From NCBI RefSeq assembly GCF_023715615.1, contig NZ_JAMBOM010000003.1:307463-371462 (forward strand): DNA of 64,000 nucleotides, read 5' to 3'. Every line of letters begins with the position of its first letter. Position 1 is the stretch's first letter. This document shows, piece by piece, positions 34,021 through 43,722 of this stretch. The notes beneath the pieces are model-generated. The model did not search any database. It was not told the origin of the DNA and saw nothing but the letters and a program-made list of their open reading frames with translations. The position numbers and the translations under genes were made by a program. The DNA is from Sporosarcina aquimarina. GTDB lineage: Bacteria > Bacillota > Bacilli > Bacillales_A > Planococcaceae.

Positions 34021-35991
34021 TCAATCTCCCCTTTCCTGATCATCCATAATTACTTGTTTTAATTGTTCTTCAGCCTCTTCTACTGTATCTAAAGTAAGCT
34101 GTGCTGCGGCGTTCGTCAAATGACCTCCGCCACCAAGCTGTTCCATCACGCGTTGTACATTTAATTCACCGAGTGAACGAGCACTAATACCAATTTTACC
34201 ATCTGACCGTGGTGCAATGACAAAGGATGCAGATACTCCTTGCATCGTTAGCAGGATGTCAGCGGTTTGTGCAATTAGTACGGAATTGTACGGTTCACCA
34301 TTTTCACCTTTCGCAATGGCAACACCGCCATCCATGATTTCAACCGTTTCAATTAGCCTCGAACGTTCTACATACGTTTCAATGTTCTCTTTCAACAAAC
34401 GCTGTACGAGTACGGTATCTGCACCATTCGTACGTAAGTAAGAGGCTGCTTCAAACGTACGGGAACCTGTCCGTAATGTAAAGCTCTTCGTATCGACCAC
34501 GATACCCGCAAGCATCGCCGTGGACTCAAGCATCGTCAATTTCTCGTTTTTCGGTTGATACTCAATAAGCTCTGTCACCAGTTCAGCTGTCGATGACGCA
34601 TACGGCTCCATGTAAACAAGCATTGTATTTTGTACAAACTCTTCCCCTCGACGATGGTGATCGATGACAACCAATTTTTCTGCCTTGTCAATCACTCGTT
34701 CATCGATGACCATGCTTGGTTTATGTGTATCCACTATGACCACTAGTGATTTGTCTGTCATTTTTGATAAAACCTCATCGGGATGGATGAAATGGTCATA
34801 CAAATCAGGATCTTGTTCAATCTCGTCAATTAGTCGATTAACACTTGCATCCAATTCTTCGAAATTCACGACGACATATCCTGGAACGTTATTCATCCGT
34901 GCCATCTTCCGTACACCAATCGCTGCACCTATCGCATCCATATCCGGCATCTTGTGTCCCATCACAAAGATTTGATCACTACCTTGGATTAAGTCACGTA
35001 ATGCATGCGAGATGACTCGTGCTCGTACTCTTGTCCGCTTCTCCACTGGATTTGTTTTCCCACCGAAGAACTTCAACTTTCCGTCTGAACGTTTAATGGC
35101 AACTTGATCTCCTCCACGTCCGAGCACAAGGTCCAAACTGGATTGAGCCAGCTCACCTAATTCAATTAAGGATGGAGAGCCTGCGCCCACCCCGATACTT
35201 AATGTAAGACCATTACTTTGTTTCGCAGTTTTTTCCCGAACATCATCTAAAATTGCAAACTTACTCTTTTCTAACTCATTTAGCATTGATTCATTGAACA
35301 CCGCCAGGAAGCGATCCGAAGCTACACGCTTCACAAAGATTCCGTTGTCCGCCCCCCAGCTATTAATAAGTGAGGTAACAAGAGAATTCAGCTGACTTCG
35401 TGTTTGGTCATCCATCGTCTGTGCGAGTTCGTCATAATTGTCGACAAGTAATATACCGATCACTGTTCGATCTGCATAATACAGCGATTCAATCCTCTGT
35501 CTTTTCGTTACATCAAACAAGTAAATCAGGCGATCCTCTGGCTTGTATGCAAGTCTGAAGGAACGTTCTCCCACCGTCAACGTCAAATCATCAGGTACAT
35601 CGTCTTTTAAGAAAGAACGAAATTGTTCAGCTAGCTCAAAAAGCTCTTCACCAATTAAGGAATCCTCTTCAAAGATTTGCGCAGCATAAGGATTGGCCCA
35701 TTCAATAATTTGCTTATCATTGAGAAGAATAATTCCTATTGGTAGTTCAAGTAGCGCTTCTTCTCCTACTTTTTTCATCCGATACGACATCGTCTCGATA
35801 TGTTTTTCAGTATCCATATACGTTTGTTCTTCAATCTTCCATGAAGAGCCAATCAGCGCAAAGAAAATCACTGTATAGATCAGCCCGATCCAAAAGTTAA
35901 ACATGAACAAAAATACTGCCGCTAGGACGCCGAGGAGTGAGACGGCAGCAAGTGGATAACGAATCGCTCTCCTTCTAAAAAAAGATGTCAT
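34021..35991 (-). CDS. gdpP: GdpP (YybT) cyclic-di-AMP phosphodiesterase
   Basis: 656 residues. Two TM helices near the N-terminus are followed by a PAS-like domain, a degenerate GGDEF domain (about 170-300) and a DHH/DHHA1 phosphodiesterase. The DHH part shows [17 protein letters not shown] and [10 protein letters not shown]; the DHHA1 end has [10 protein letters not shown]. It degrades c-di-AMP, controlling cell-wall and potassium homeostasis. AGGAGG is 8 bases before the ATG. The rplI gene starts 3 bases after its stop. Confidence 0.95.
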   Translation of the reverse strand: MTSFFRRRAIRYPLAAVSLLGVLAAVFLFMFNFWIGLIYTVIFFALIGSSWKIEEQTYMDTEKHIETMSYRMKKVGEEALLELPIGIILLNDKQIIEWANPYAAQIFEEDSLIGEELFELAEQFRSFLKDDVPDDLTLTVGERSFRLAYKPEDRLIYLFDVTKRQRIESLYYADRTVIGILLVDNYDELAQTMDDQTRSQLNSLVTSLINSWGADNGIFVKRVASDRFLAVFNESMLNELEKSKFAILDDVREKTAKQSNGLTLSIGVGAGSPSLIELGELAQSSLDLVLGRGGDQVAIKRSDGKLKFFGGKTNPVEKRTRVRARVISHALRDLIQGSDQIFVMGHKMPDMDAIGAAIGVRKMARMNNVPGYVVVNFEELDASVNRLIDEIEQDPDLYDHFIHPDEVLSKMTDKSLVVIVDTHKPSMVIDERVIDKAEKLVVIDHHRRGEEFVQNTMLVYMEPYASSTAELVTELIEYQPKNEKLTMLESTAMLAGIVVDTKSFTLRTGSRTFEAASYLRTNGADTVLVQRLLKENIETYVERSRLIETVEIMDGGVAIAKGENGEPYNSVLIAQTADILLTMQGVSASFVIAPRSDGKIGISARSLGELNVQRVMEQLGGGGHLTNAAAQLTLDTVEEAEEQLKQVIMDDQERGD

Positions 35992-36003
35992 TGTCTCATC
36001 CTC

Positions 36004-36942
36004 CTAGTTCACCTTGTCTTTTCCTATCCAAGCCCGAATGTCAATGGCCGTGTCCAGTGTCCCAAGCAGTATCGTCATCGGATTCAACACCACCGCAAAC
36101 ACTGTCGCAAGCACAGTGATGAAACCCGGTGGCTTCCGTTCATGTAAAAAGTAGTAAATCAAGGAGAGCCCTTGTAGTAAAAATGCAAATCTCAAAATAA
36201 CCATCGCGTTAATGTAAATCAGAAAGCCTGTAGAAGTTGTATCGTTTCCAATGAGAAACGATGACAAGATAACAAGCGCATAAATGACGATTGTCATGAA
36301 TGGCAATTTCATTTCTCTAAATTGAGTGAATTTCGGAACCTTTGCCCCTATCCGTTCAGCCGTATAAAAACTTGCAATAACAAAAAGGTACCCCGTAAGA
36401 AGGGAGCCTAAAATCACCAAGGCAGGGATAGTTAATCGATAAAATAAAAAAGTGTCTGCAATTGTTTTTTCATAGTCTTGAGGAAGTAATTTGAGATCAG
36501 ACGAATATTCTATCATTTCTTGTTGTGCCTTTTTTAAGATCTCCATGATTACTTCCATCGCGTTGAATTGGAAGAACAACACTGCGCCTACGTACGCCGC
36601 CACCAATGAAATGAGAATAGTCAATCCAACCGTCATCACTGTGTAAAACTTTGATTTACCTGCCTGTATGGTTTCCCCCATCACAAAGCCGAGGAATACG
36701 AACACAAATGCAATTGGAATCGAAAATAGACCCCCTAATAATGAAGAAACTAAAATAGCCGCTACAGCGACAATTAGACTTGCACTTCGATCATAGCGAA
36801 GTCGGTAAAGCAAAATGGGGAGCGGTATAAAAAACAACGATACACTGCCAACTAGTGGTATATAAAGACTGACCGCAAACAGGACTGCAAACAGCGCAAT
36901 CATCATCGCTCCGTATGTCAGTTTTCTTGCATTGTCTTGCAT
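36004..36942 (-). CDS. yybS: YybS family membrane protein (DUF2232)
   Basis: 312 residues from the ATG at 36942, with GGAGG 10 bases upstream; the open frame extends another 51 codons without support. About seven or eight hydrophobic segments, with a polar loop near residues 140-165. DUF2232 proteins resemble ECF-type S components and sit next to gdpP in Bacillales; the function is unknown. It ends about a dozen bases before gdpP, so they are cotranscribed. Confidence 0.85.
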   Translation of the reverse strand: MQDNARKLTYGAMMIALFAVLFAVSLYIPLVGSVSLFFIPLPILLYRLRYDRSASLIVAVAAILVSSLLGGLFSIPIAFVFVFLGFVMGETIQAGKSKFYTVMTVGLTILISLVAAYVGAVLFFQFNAMEVIMEILKKAQQEMIEYSSDLKLLPQDYEKTIADTFLFYRLTIPALVILGSLLTGYLFVIASFYTAERIGAKVPKFTQFREMKLPFMTIVIYALVILSSFLIGNDTTSTGFLIYINAMVILRFAFLLQGLSLIYYFLHERKPPGFITVLATVFAVVLNPMTILLGTLDTAIDIRAWIGKDKVN

Positions 36943-37083
36943 AATTTGGATTCCTCCGGTTCGTAGTACATCATCCATGTGAAAAGCTCTATAAGATTCA
37001 TACAGATGTCCTCCTCTGATTGTATCACGATTAGAGTGTAGACACCAAAACCACACAACTGTTCTCTGTTTTTTTACTGGGAA

Positions 37084-37131
37084 TAAAAAAGCCACCCCTC
37101 ACCCTGGAGATCCCAGGCTGACAAGGTGGCT
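37084..37131 (-). terminator. Terminator after rpsF-ssb-rpsR
   Basis: On the minus strand AGCCACC...CCTGG / CCAGG...GGTGGCT, followed by TTTTTTATT. Confidence 0.85.
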
Positions 37132-37138
37132 TGTGTAA

Positions 37139-37375
37139 TTATCTTTCTTCTGCTACGAATGGTAGAAGTGACATAATACGTGCGCGTTTGATAGCGGAAG
37201 TCAGCTTACGCTGATACTTCGCGCTTGTACCTGTAACGCGACGTGGCAAGATCTTTCCACGCTCAGAAATGAATTTCTTGAGCAAGTCTGCATCTTTATA
37301 GTCAATGTGTGTAATGTTGTTAGACGTGAAATAACATACTTTACGACGTCTTTTTCCTCCACGACGTGGTGCCAT
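37139..37375 (-). CDS. rpsR: Ribosomal protein S18
   Basis: 78 residues. [15 protein letters not shown] at the N-terminus, then [20 protein letters not shown] and the C-terminal [11 protein letters not shown] are standard for S18. It binds with S6 on the platform of the small subunit. GGAGGAG precedes the ATG. Last gene of rpsF-ssb-rpsR. Confidence 0.97.
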   Translation of the reverse strand: MAPRRGGKRRRKVCYFTSNNITHIDYKDADLLKKFISERGKILPRRVTGTSAKYQRKLTSAIKRARIMSLLPFVAEER

Positions 37376-37417
37376 AATCGTTTCTCCTCCTTTTTATCCG
37401 TATAAGTGAAATCCGAA

Positions 37418-37936
37418 TCAGAACGGCAAGTCATCGTCCGATACTTCAATCGGTCCGCCACCTGATTGGAACGGATCCTCATCAGTACGTGTATAGTTTT
37501 GCTGGTTAGGCTGATAAGATGGCTGATTCTGTTGCTGATTCTGATTATACGGACGGTCCTGTTGGTTTCCGTACGCAGGTGCACCACCTTGTGAGCCAGG
37601 TCGGTCAGAGTTCGCATTACGAGGTTCCAAGAATTGAACGCTATCTGCCACAACTTCCGTCATGAATACACGCTTGCCATCTTGTCCCTCAAAATTACTT
37701 GTCTGAATACGCCCGTCTACACCAGCTAGACTACCTTTGCGTAAGAAATTCGCAGTGTTTTCCGCCTGTTTTCTCCAAGCTACACAGTTAATGAAGTCCG
37801 CTTCACGATCGCCTGACTGGTTTGAGAACGGTCTGTTCACAGCCAGTGTAAAACGAGTGACCGCGATTCCACTTTGTGTATATTTGAGTTCAGGATCTTT
37901 TGTCAATCGACCGACCAATACGACACGGTTAATCAT
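37418..37936 (-). CDS. ssb: Single-stranded DNA-binding protein
   Basis: 172 residues. The OB-fold is at residues 1-105 ([20 protein letters not shown], then [20 protein letters not shown]). A Gln/Asn/Pro-rich disordered linker follows, and the acidic tip DDDLPF is the docking tail for replication and repair proteins. It lies between rpsF and rpsR, the conserved order in Bacillales. Confidence 0.97.
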   Translation of the reverse strand: MINRVVLVGRLTKDPELKYTQSGIAVTRFTLAVNRPFSNQSGDREADFINCVAWRKQAENTANFLRKGSLAGVDGRIQTSNFEGQDGKRVFMTEVVADSVQFLEPRNANSDRPGSQGGAPAYGNQQDRPYNQNQQQNQPSYQPNQQNYTRTDEDPFQSGGGPIEVSDDDLPF

Positions 37937-37981
37937 CAGAATTCAGCCTCCCTCATCGTTTTTCACATTGTGTTTTATGGA

Positions 37982-38269
37982 TTATGCGTCAAGACGAACA
38001 GCCATATGACGAAGGATTCCTTCGTTGATGTTCGCAAGACGTGTAAATTCGTTGATTGCTTCTGTACCTGCGTTAAGAGTTACCAACTGGTAGAAACCTT
38101 CACGCAAATCGTCGATTTCGTATGCAAGACGGCGCTTGCCCCACTCTTTCGACTCGATGATCTCCGCACCGTTCGAAGTCAAAACTCCGTCGAAACGTTC
38201 GATCAATGCTTTTTTCGCGTCGTCATCTAGACTTGGGCGAATGATGTACATAATTTCATACTTTCTCAT
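37982..38269 (-). CDS. rpsF: Ribosomal protein S6
   Basis: 95 residues: [20 protein letters not shown], then [20 protein letters not shown], which is typical of S6. AAGGAGGTG precedes the ATG. First gene of the operon; a GC-rich hairpin in its leader may be the S6:S18 autoregulatory site. Confidence 0.97.
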   Translation of the reverse strand: MRKYEIMYIIRPSLDDDAKKALIERFDGVLTSNGAEIIESKEWGKRRLAYEIDDLREGFYQLVTLNAGTEAINEFTRLANINEGILRHMAVRLDA

Positions 38270-38291
38270 CTGTAGTCACCTCCTTATGGAC

Positions 38292-38318
38292 TTGGGCCCT
38301 GCTGCACGCAGCGGGCAA
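38292..38318 (-). promoter_or_regulatory. Candidate S6:S18 leader hairpin
   Basis: On the minus strand TTG-CCCGCTGC opens a hairpin closing with GCAG-GGGCCCAA. The stem GCCC-GCTG / CAGC-(A)-GGGC contains CCG near an internal bulge, the element reported in leaders bound by the S6:S18 complex. It lies just upstream of the rpsF ribosome binding site. The fold is by eye. Confidence 0.4.
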
Positions 38319-38447
38319 GGAGTAAGTAAATTTGTTTACTCACATCAATACATACTATCATAGCTTCCATCGTAATTCAAGTGTTTCTCCTGTATAGTAA
38401 AGAAAAGTGAGTCAATAAAGTGATTGATTTTAGAAAGAGGTGATTCG

Positions 38448-39020
38448 ATGCTTGTGTCTAGTGAACCTGCACACATTATTGACTTGGACTTACAAAGAGT
38501 AGCAAAAACAGGAGTATGGGTTACCTTATGGACAACAGTTGGATTAGTTGCACTCGATATCCTATTTCAACTCATTATCCAACACGAGCTAGCGTTTTCG
38601 TTCTCTTTTTGGAAAATCCTTTTTGTAGTCATTGGATATATGGTGTTGATTGTAGTCCATGAATTGTTTCATTTACTAGGGTTTCGTATCTTTTCGGGGA
38701 TTCCCTGGAGGAAAATGATTGTCGGAGTAAATTTGAAGTTTGGCATCGCATATGCCACGACGGATGAATGGATGACCAACGCTGCCATCCGCAAGTCGTT
38801 GCTTCTGCCCTTCTGGACAACTGGGGTGATTCCAGCAGCTGTCGGCTTGTACCTTTCTGATGGTGTGTGGCTTTTGCTCGGTGGCCTACTCATTGGAGGG
38901 GCTGCCGGAGATTTTACGATGTACAAAGAACTTAAACAATATCCAGATGAATGGCTTGTAAAAGATGATCCAGAACGTCCACGTCTCTATTTGCATGAAC
39001 CTGTTCGGTCTGTAGAATGA
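38448..39020 (+). CDS. DUF3267 putative zinc metallopeptidase-like membrane protein
   Basis: 190 residues from the ATG at 38448, with AGAGGTG upstream; a TTG at 38424 is less likely. Hydrophobic segments lie near residues 20-42, 55-75 and 115-160. VHELFHLLGF at about 74-83 carries a HExxH zinc motif within a TM helix, as in the DUF3267/zincin membrane family. The substrate is unknown. It is the only plus-strand gene in this arm and converges on ychF, with a shared terminator between. Confidence 0.8.
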   Translation: MLVSSEPAHIIDLDLQRVAKTGVWVTLWTTVGLVALDILFQLIIQHELAFSFSFWKILFVVIGYMVLIVVHELFHLLGFRIFSGIPWRKMIVGVNLKFGIAYATTDEWMTNAAIRKSLLLPFWTTGVIPAAVGLYLSDGVWLLLGGLLIGGAAGDFTMYKELKQYPDEWLVKDDPERPRLYLHEPVRSVE

Positions 39021-39071
39021 AGCGTTCAGTCCTTTTTTAAACAGGGGATAAAGAATGCTATTCGTTTCAAT

Positions 39072-39123
39072 AAAAAAGCCAGTCATGGAGGATTTCGCGT
39101 CCTCGGCATGCCTGGCTTTTTTC
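39072..39123. terminator. Bidirectional terminator between DUF3267 gene and ychF
   Basis: AAAAAAGCCAG...GAGGA pairs with TCCTC...CTGGCTTTTTT, T-tracts available on both strands. Confidence 0.85.
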
Positions 39124-39131
39124 AATTCTAC

Positions 39132-40232
39132 TTATACGTTAAAACGGAATAACATAACGTCGCCATCTTTAACGATATATTCTTTACCTTCAAGACGTAC
39201 CTTTCCAGCTTCTTTTGCAGCAGCCATTGAACCTGCCGTCATTAGGTCATCGTAGGCAACTGTTTCAGCACGGATGAATCCACGCTCAAAGTCCGTGTGG
39301 ATGACACCTGCACATTGAGGCGCCTTCATGCCTTTACGGAATGTCCATGCACGAACTTCCTGCACGCCTGCCGTAAAGTACGTTGCCAATCCAAGCAACT
39401 GATATGCTGCACGAATCAACTGATCAAGACCAGATTCTTCAATGCTTAACTCATCTAGGAACATTTGCTTCTCTTCATCATCCAGCTCCGCCATCTCTTC
39501 TTCGATCTTCGCACAGACCACAATGACTTCAGCATTGTCTTTTTCCGCGAAGTCACGAACGGCTTGTACATACTCGTTGTTTGCAGCATCTGCAATTTCA
39601 TCTTCTGAAACGTTTGCTACGTAAAGCATGGGTTTAATGGTCAACAAATGCATGCCTTTTACAACTGCCGTTTCTTCTGGCGTGAGTTCTACAGAACGAG
39701 CAGACTCCCCTGCTTCAAACGCATCTTTCAATTTCAGTAATACCGGTTCTTCAATCATTGCTTCTTTGTCTTTCTGCTTTGCCATTTTTGTAACACGTTG
39801 AAGACGCTTATCCACGCTTTCCATATCTGCGAGAATCAATTCAAGATTGATGACTTCGATATCAGACAAAGGGTCCACTTTACCACTTACGTGTGTAATA
39901 TTGTCATCGGCGAAACAACGAACCACCTGACAGATTGCATCCGTTTCTCTGATGTGAGACAAAAACTTGTTTCCAAGTCCTTCCCCTTTGCTTGCTCCTT
40001 CTACAATCCCAGCAATATCTGTAAACTCAAACGCTGTAGGTACTGTTTTTTTAGGTGTGACAAGTTCCGTTAGCTTTTGAAGTCGCTCATCTGGTACTTC
40101 TACGATGCCGACGTTTGGATCGATTGTACAGAACGGATAGTTTGCAGCTTCCGCACCAGCTTTTGTAATTGCGTTGAACAACGTGGACTTTCCTACGTTT
40201 GGAAGTCCGACGATACCGGCTGTCAATGCCAT
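39132..40232 (-). CDS. ychF: Redox-regulated ATPase/GTPase YchF (EngD)
   Basis: 366 residues. G1 GLPNVGKSTLFNAI, switch II DIAGIVEGASKGEGLG and the TGS domain at the C-terminus (IRAETVAYDDL, then KEYIVKDGDVMLFRFNV) identify YchF. It belongs to the Obg-type family and preferentially hydrolyses ATP; it associates with ribosomes and oxidative stress responses. Monocistronic, or led by the DUF951 gene downstream of which it does not lie: ychF is downstream of DUF951 on the minus strand by 92 bases. Confidence 0.95.
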   Translation of the reverse strand: MALTAGIVGLPNVGKSTLFNAITKAGAEAANYPFCTIDPNVGIVEVPDERLQKLTELVTPKKTVPTAFEFTDIAGIVEGASKGEGLGNKFLSHIRETDAICQVVRCFADDNITHVSGKVDPLSDIEVINLELILADMESVDKRLQRVTKMAKQKDKEAMIEEPVLLKLKDAFEAGESARSVELTPEETAVVKGMHLLTIKPMLYVANVSEDEIADAANNEYVQAVRDFAEKDNAEVIVVCAKIEEEMAELDDEEKQMFLDELSIEESGLDQLIRAAYQLLGLATYFTAGVQEVRAWTFRKGMKAPQCAGVIHTDFERGFIRAETVAYDDLMTAGSMAAAKEAGKVRLEGKEYIVKDGDVMLFRFNV

Positions 40233-40324
40233 AACTTTCCCAACCTTTCATCTATACCAATTTATTATGTTCAATTATTTAATGCAGCTCTTCCATTATA
40301 AGGAGAGAACGTCTTTCTGTCCAT

Positions 40325-40528
40325 TTAGTTTTCCGTTTGTCCTTGCTGGATAACACGCTTCATTTTTTTAGTAAATTCGTTACGTGGAATCATTATACTA
40401 TGTCCACACCCTAAGCATTTAATGCGAATGTCTGCACCCATTCGAATGACTTTCCAAGAATTTGTTCCACATGGATGTTGTTTTTTCATCTCCACCACAT
40501 CATTGATACCAAATTGCTTTGCTTCCAA
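40325..40528 (-). CDS. DUF951 family protein
   Basis: 67 residues from a TTG at 40528, preceded by GGAGTG; this matches the family start (EAKQFGINDVVEMKK). Cys pairs are CGTNSW and CLGCGH, which may bind zinc; HPCG and GADIRIKCLGC are diagnostic of DUF951. Function unknown. It precedes ychF on the same strand, as in Bacillus (yyaF region). Confidence 0.85.
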   Translation of the reverse strand: MEAKQFGINDVVEMKKQHPCGTNSWKVIRMGADIRIKCLGCGHSIMIPRNEFTKKMKRVIQQGQTEN

Positions 40529-40659
40529 TCTATTCACTCCGATCATCCATTCTTATAATTTCGCTTGAGATTAGTTATTTACGTATAATCCAGCTTTGTT
40601 TTGAGTATACTGCAGGACACCACACATTCCTACTACTATTCCTAGACAGGAGCCTGATT

Positions 40660-41301
40660 ATGCAAAAACTTGAACAAGCTGAATTGAATTCACGTATTCA
40701 CTACAAAGAAACCGGAGCCGTTTGGAAATTGAGCACATTATTCCTGGAGAATATCCCTTTTACAACACGTGAAATCTTATTCCTATGTATTGGAACAGAT
40801 CGTTCAACAGGTGATGCACTTGGTCCACTTATTGGCTCACTCCTTACAGAAACTCGATCTTTTCCTTATCGTGTCCTGGGTACACTAGAAGAACCGCTTC
40901 ATGCACTGAACATTGAACAGACAATAACTGAGCTTGCGTTTACGCATCCCGATGCATACCTCGTTGCCATTGACGCTTGCCTGGGTAAAAGTGATTCCGT
41001 GGGGCATCTCCTTATACAAGATGGTCCATTACAACCAGGAAAAGCTGTCGGAAAAGAACTCCCTTCCGTTGGAGATATTGCTATAAAAGGGGTCGTCAAT
41101 ATCGGTGGTTTTATGGAGCACTCCGTCCTTCAGAGCACCCGGCTTCATCTATCTTATGAAATGGGACGAACCATTTCAAGAGCACTGCAACTTGCTCATG
41201 GTCGGCTACAGTCAAAACGCGTATATGATACTTACAATCAAAGCCACTACCGGAATAGCGGGAATGAAATTAGCTACTCGGATCTTAGTCAAGCCGATTA
41301 A
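40660..41301 (+). CDS. yyaC: YyaC spore protein (GPR-like protease fold)
   Basis: 213 residues from the ATG at 40660, with ACAGGAG upstream. LFLCIGTDRSTGDALGPLIG and the DAYLVAIDACLG segment match YyaC/DUF1256, related to the germination protease. YyaC occurs in endospore formers, which suggests this organism sporulates. Its last 30 codons overlap the end of the convergent DUF554 gene by 90 bases, an unusual arrangement; both frames are uninterrupted. The tail after residue 185 has no family similarity I can recognise. Confidence 0.85.
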   Translation: MQKLEQAELNSRIHYKETGAVWKLSTLFLENIPFTTREILFLCIGTDRSTGDALGPLIGSLLTETRSFPYRVLGTLEEPLHALNIEQTITELAFTHPDAYLVAIDACLGKSDSVGHLLIQDGPLQPGKAVGKELPSVGDIAIKGVVNIGGFMEHSVLQSTRLHLSYEMGRTISRALQLAHGRLQSKRVYDTYNQSHYRNSGNEISYSDLSQAD

Positions 41302-41916
41302 GTTGAGTCCAATCGCCAAAATCATAAGCCCCCCGGTTGCCGTCATTTCTGATATAAAAAGCTCCAGAAGTTCATCCGGAACAAAGCGACTAATTTGTGT
41401 AGAAAACAATGTGATAAGTCCTTGATAAAGCAATACGGGTACTGCTGAAAAAACGACTCCGATTCCGAGTGTCGAACTAAGGATAATCGCTGTGAACCCA
41501 TCGATAATCCCTTTCATCACCAACACATCGTGATCGTTTCGTAACCCGCTATCGATAGCACCTATTATTGACATAGACCCAATAACAAAAATCATTGTTG
41601 CTGTGATGAACCCTTGAGAAATGCCTTGTCCACTTTTTTGGGCAGGCATTTTTGATTCCAGCCATTTTCCTGCCTGTTCCATCATTTTATCAACGTTTAT
41701 CCATTCCCCTATTACAGATCCAATCACGATACTAATAATTACAATGAGCAATTGTGTGCTTTCGAATGTCATTTGAATTCCGATTGCCATAACGGCTAGT
41801 GCAATTCCATACATAACTGTTTGTTTCATACGATCAGGGATATTTTTAAAAACCCTACCAATCAAGGCACCTGCGATAATTAGTGCTACGTTCACTAACG
41901 TACCGTAAAACACCAC
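41212..41916 (-). CDS. DUF554 family membrane protein (YdfK/YqgA-like)
   Basis: About 234 residues with six or seven TM segments. MVFYGTLVNVALIIAGALIG and the loop DNNG-type MKGIIDGFTAIILSSTLG match DUF554. Function unknown. I prefer the GTG at 41916, which has GGGAAG 8 bases upstream and aligns with family starts; a GTG at 41925 is also open. The 3' end overlaps yyaC. Confidence 0.85.
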   Translation of the reverse strand: MVFYGTLVNVALIIAGALIGRVFKNIPDRMKQTVMYGIALAVMAIGIQMTFESTQLLIVIISIVIGSVIGEWINVDKMMEQAGKWLESKMPAQKSGQGISQGFITATMIFVIGSMSIIGAIDSGLRNDHDVLVMKGIIDGFTAIILSSTLGIGVVFSAVPVLLYQGLITLFSTQISRFVPDELLELFISEMTATGGLMILAIGLNLIGLTKIRVANFIPAIPVVALIVSIIYAF

Positions 41917-41937
41917 GTTAACCACTTCCCGACCATT

Positions 41938-41976
41938 AAAAAATAGTACCTATTCCGCTAGTGCGAAATAGGTACA
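41938..41976 (-). terminator. Terminator after parB
   Basis: On the minus strand GTACCTATTTCGC pairs with GCGGAATAGGTAC, followed by TATTTTTT. Confidence 0.85.
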
Positions 41977-41979
41977 CGT

Positions 41980-42822
41980 TCAATCATTCAGCAAATCTAA
42001 TATACGTTCAAAATCTTCTTCAGAGAAAAACTCAATTTCAATTTTGCCTTTGTTTTTTGTTTTCTTAATAGATACGTTTGTTCCAAAGTGTTCGCGTAAC
42101 GATGTTTCCTGCTCTACGAGAAACAAATCTTTCTTTTCTTTCTTCTTATTTGTTTCACGTGAAACATGTTCATTTAGTTTTTGAACTAACGCTTCCAATT
42201 GACGAACATTTAAGCCCTCTTTCATTGTCTTTTCAGCGATAATATTAATTTGTTCTTTTTTGCGCAAGCCGAGTAATGTACGACCGTGCCCCATCGATAA
42301 CTTCCCTTCCGTAATATCTTTACGGACCTTTTCGGGAAGTGCGAGTAATCGAATATGATTTGCAATATGTGGACGGCTTTTTCCTAAACGAAACGCAAGT
42401 TGTTCTTGGGTAAGCCCTAAACTATCCATTAGGTTCTGGTAGGCTTCGGCTTCTTCAATTGGTGATAAGTCTTCACGTTGAAGATTTTCCAGAATTGCAA
42501 GTTCCATTGACTCTGCATCTGTTAGTTGACGAACGACTGCTGGAATTTCTCTTAGTCCCGCCAATTTTGCAGCACGGAAACGGCGCTCACCTACAACGAT
42601 TTCATGTGCAGATCCGACTTTCCGTAAAATAATGGGTTGCAAGACACCGTGTTCTTTAATGGAAGCACTGAGTTCTTGAATTGCAGCCTCATCAAAACGT
42701 TTTCTCGGTTGATACGGATTTACAGTAATACTTTTTAGATTAATTTGCTCCACTGATTCTGCCTTTACAAGAGACTCTCCTGGAAACAATGCATTAATCC
42801 CCTTACCAAGACCTTTAGCCAT
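41980..42822 (-). CDS. parB: ParB/Spo0J chromosome partitioning protein
   Basis: 280 residues. MAKGLGKGINALFPG at the N-terminus, then the CTP-binding GERRFRAAKLAGL, then AILENLQREDLSPIEEA, followed by the HTH (LAFRLGKSRPHIANHIRLL) and a C-terminal dimer domain. It loads at parS as a CTP-dependent clamp and recruits SMC. The gene carries a perfect parS (42151-42166). The ATG overlaps the end of parA by 8 bases. Confidence 0.96.
   Translation of the reverse strand: MAKGLGKGINALFPGESLVKAESVEQINLKSITVNPYQPRKRFDEAAIQELSASIKEHGVLQPIILRKVGSAHEIVVGERRFRAAKLAGLREIPAVVRQLTDAESMELAILENLQREDLSPIEEAEAYQNLMDSLGLTQEQLAFRLGKSRPHIANHIRLLALPEKVRKDITEGKLSMGHGRTLLGLRKKEQINIIAEKTMKEGLNVRQLEALVQKLNEHVSRETNKKKEKKDLFLVEQETSLREHFGTNVSIKKTKNKGKIEIEFFSEEDFERILDLLND
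42151..42166. promoter_or_regulatory. parS: parS site, perfect consensus
   Basis: TGTTTCACGTGAAACA, an exact palindrome matching the ParB site of Firmicutes. It lies inside parB, where it encodes VSRET, as in Bacillus spo0J. Confidence 0.95.
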
Positions 42823-43576
42823 TGTGAACCACTTCCTTTGCCAGCTCTAAGTAAACTTCCGCTCCACGTGACCGAGCATCATATAAAATAATCGGTTCAC
42901 CATGACTCGGTGCCTCACTCAACCTTACATTCCGTGGAATAATCGTTTTATATACTTTGTCTTGGAAGTATTTCTTTACTTCGTCAATCACTTGAATCCC
43001 TAAGTTTGTACGCGCATCAAACATCGTAAGTAACACACCATCAATGACAAGATTTTCGTTCAAATGCTTTTGTACAAGACGAATCGTGCTGAGCAATTGA
43101 CTTAATCCTTCCAGTGCGTAATATTCACATTGCACTGGAATGATAATGGAATCGGATGCAGTCAGTGCGTTAATCGTTAATAAACCTAGTGATGGAGGAC
43201 AGTCAATAATAATGTAATCGTAATCTGCTTTCACTTCTTGAATGGCATGTTTCATACGAACTTCTCTGGAAATCGTTGATACTAATTCAATTTCGGCTCC
43301 AGCCAAAGAAATCGTTGCGGGAATACAATCCAATTGAGGTACTTTTGTCGGCAAAATAACGTCTTTCATTGGAACATCATCTATAAGAATGTCATAAATA
43401 CAATTTTGGACGTCCCCTTTGTTAATGCCTACCCCACTTGTTGCATTTCCCTGTGGATCTGTATCAATTAACAATACTTTTTTCCCAATATGTGCAAGAC
43501 AGGCGCTGAGGTTTACCGAGGTAGTTGTCTTGCCAACGCCGCCTTTTTGATTGGCTATTGCGATAATTCTTCCCAA
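42815..43576 (-). CDS. parA: ParA/Soj chromosome partitioning ATPase
   Basis: 253 residues: NQKGGVGKTTTSVNLSACLA carries the deviant Walker A; DTDPQGNATSG and YIIIDCPPSLGLLT are the other nucleotide motifs. It binds DNA when dimeric and is driven by ParB; in Bacillus it also regulates DnaA. The start is TTG, with AGGTG 5 bases upstream. First gene of parA-parB. Confidence 0.96.
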   Translation of the reverse strand: MGRIIAIANQKGGVGKTTTSVNLSACLAHIGKKVLLIDTDPQGNATSGVGINKGDVQNCIYDILIDDVPMKDVILPTKVPQLDCIPATISLAGAEIELVSTISREVRMKHAIQEVKADYDYIIIDCPPSLGLLTINALTASDSIIIPVQCEYYALEGLSQLLSTIRLVQKHLNENLVIDGVLLTMFDARTNLGIQVIDEVKKYFQDKVYKTIIPRNVRLSEAPSHGEPIILYDARSRGAEVYLELAKEVVHNG

Positions 43577-43678
43577 ACGAGCACCTGCTTTCTTCCTTAC
43601 ATGCTGTTCGATCCTTGCATATTTGTTCTATCTATCAGTTTACCAAAAAAGTGTTGTAAATGGTATGAATAACAGAGC

Positions 43679-43709
43679 AAAAACTCTTGCTACCTGAAAG
43701 CAAGAGTCA
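43679..43709 (-). terminator. Terminator after noc
   Basis: ACTCTTGCT pairs with AGCAAGAGT; on the minus strand a TTTTTG follows. Confidence 0.7.
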
Positions 43710-43722
43710 ATTCACACTATTT

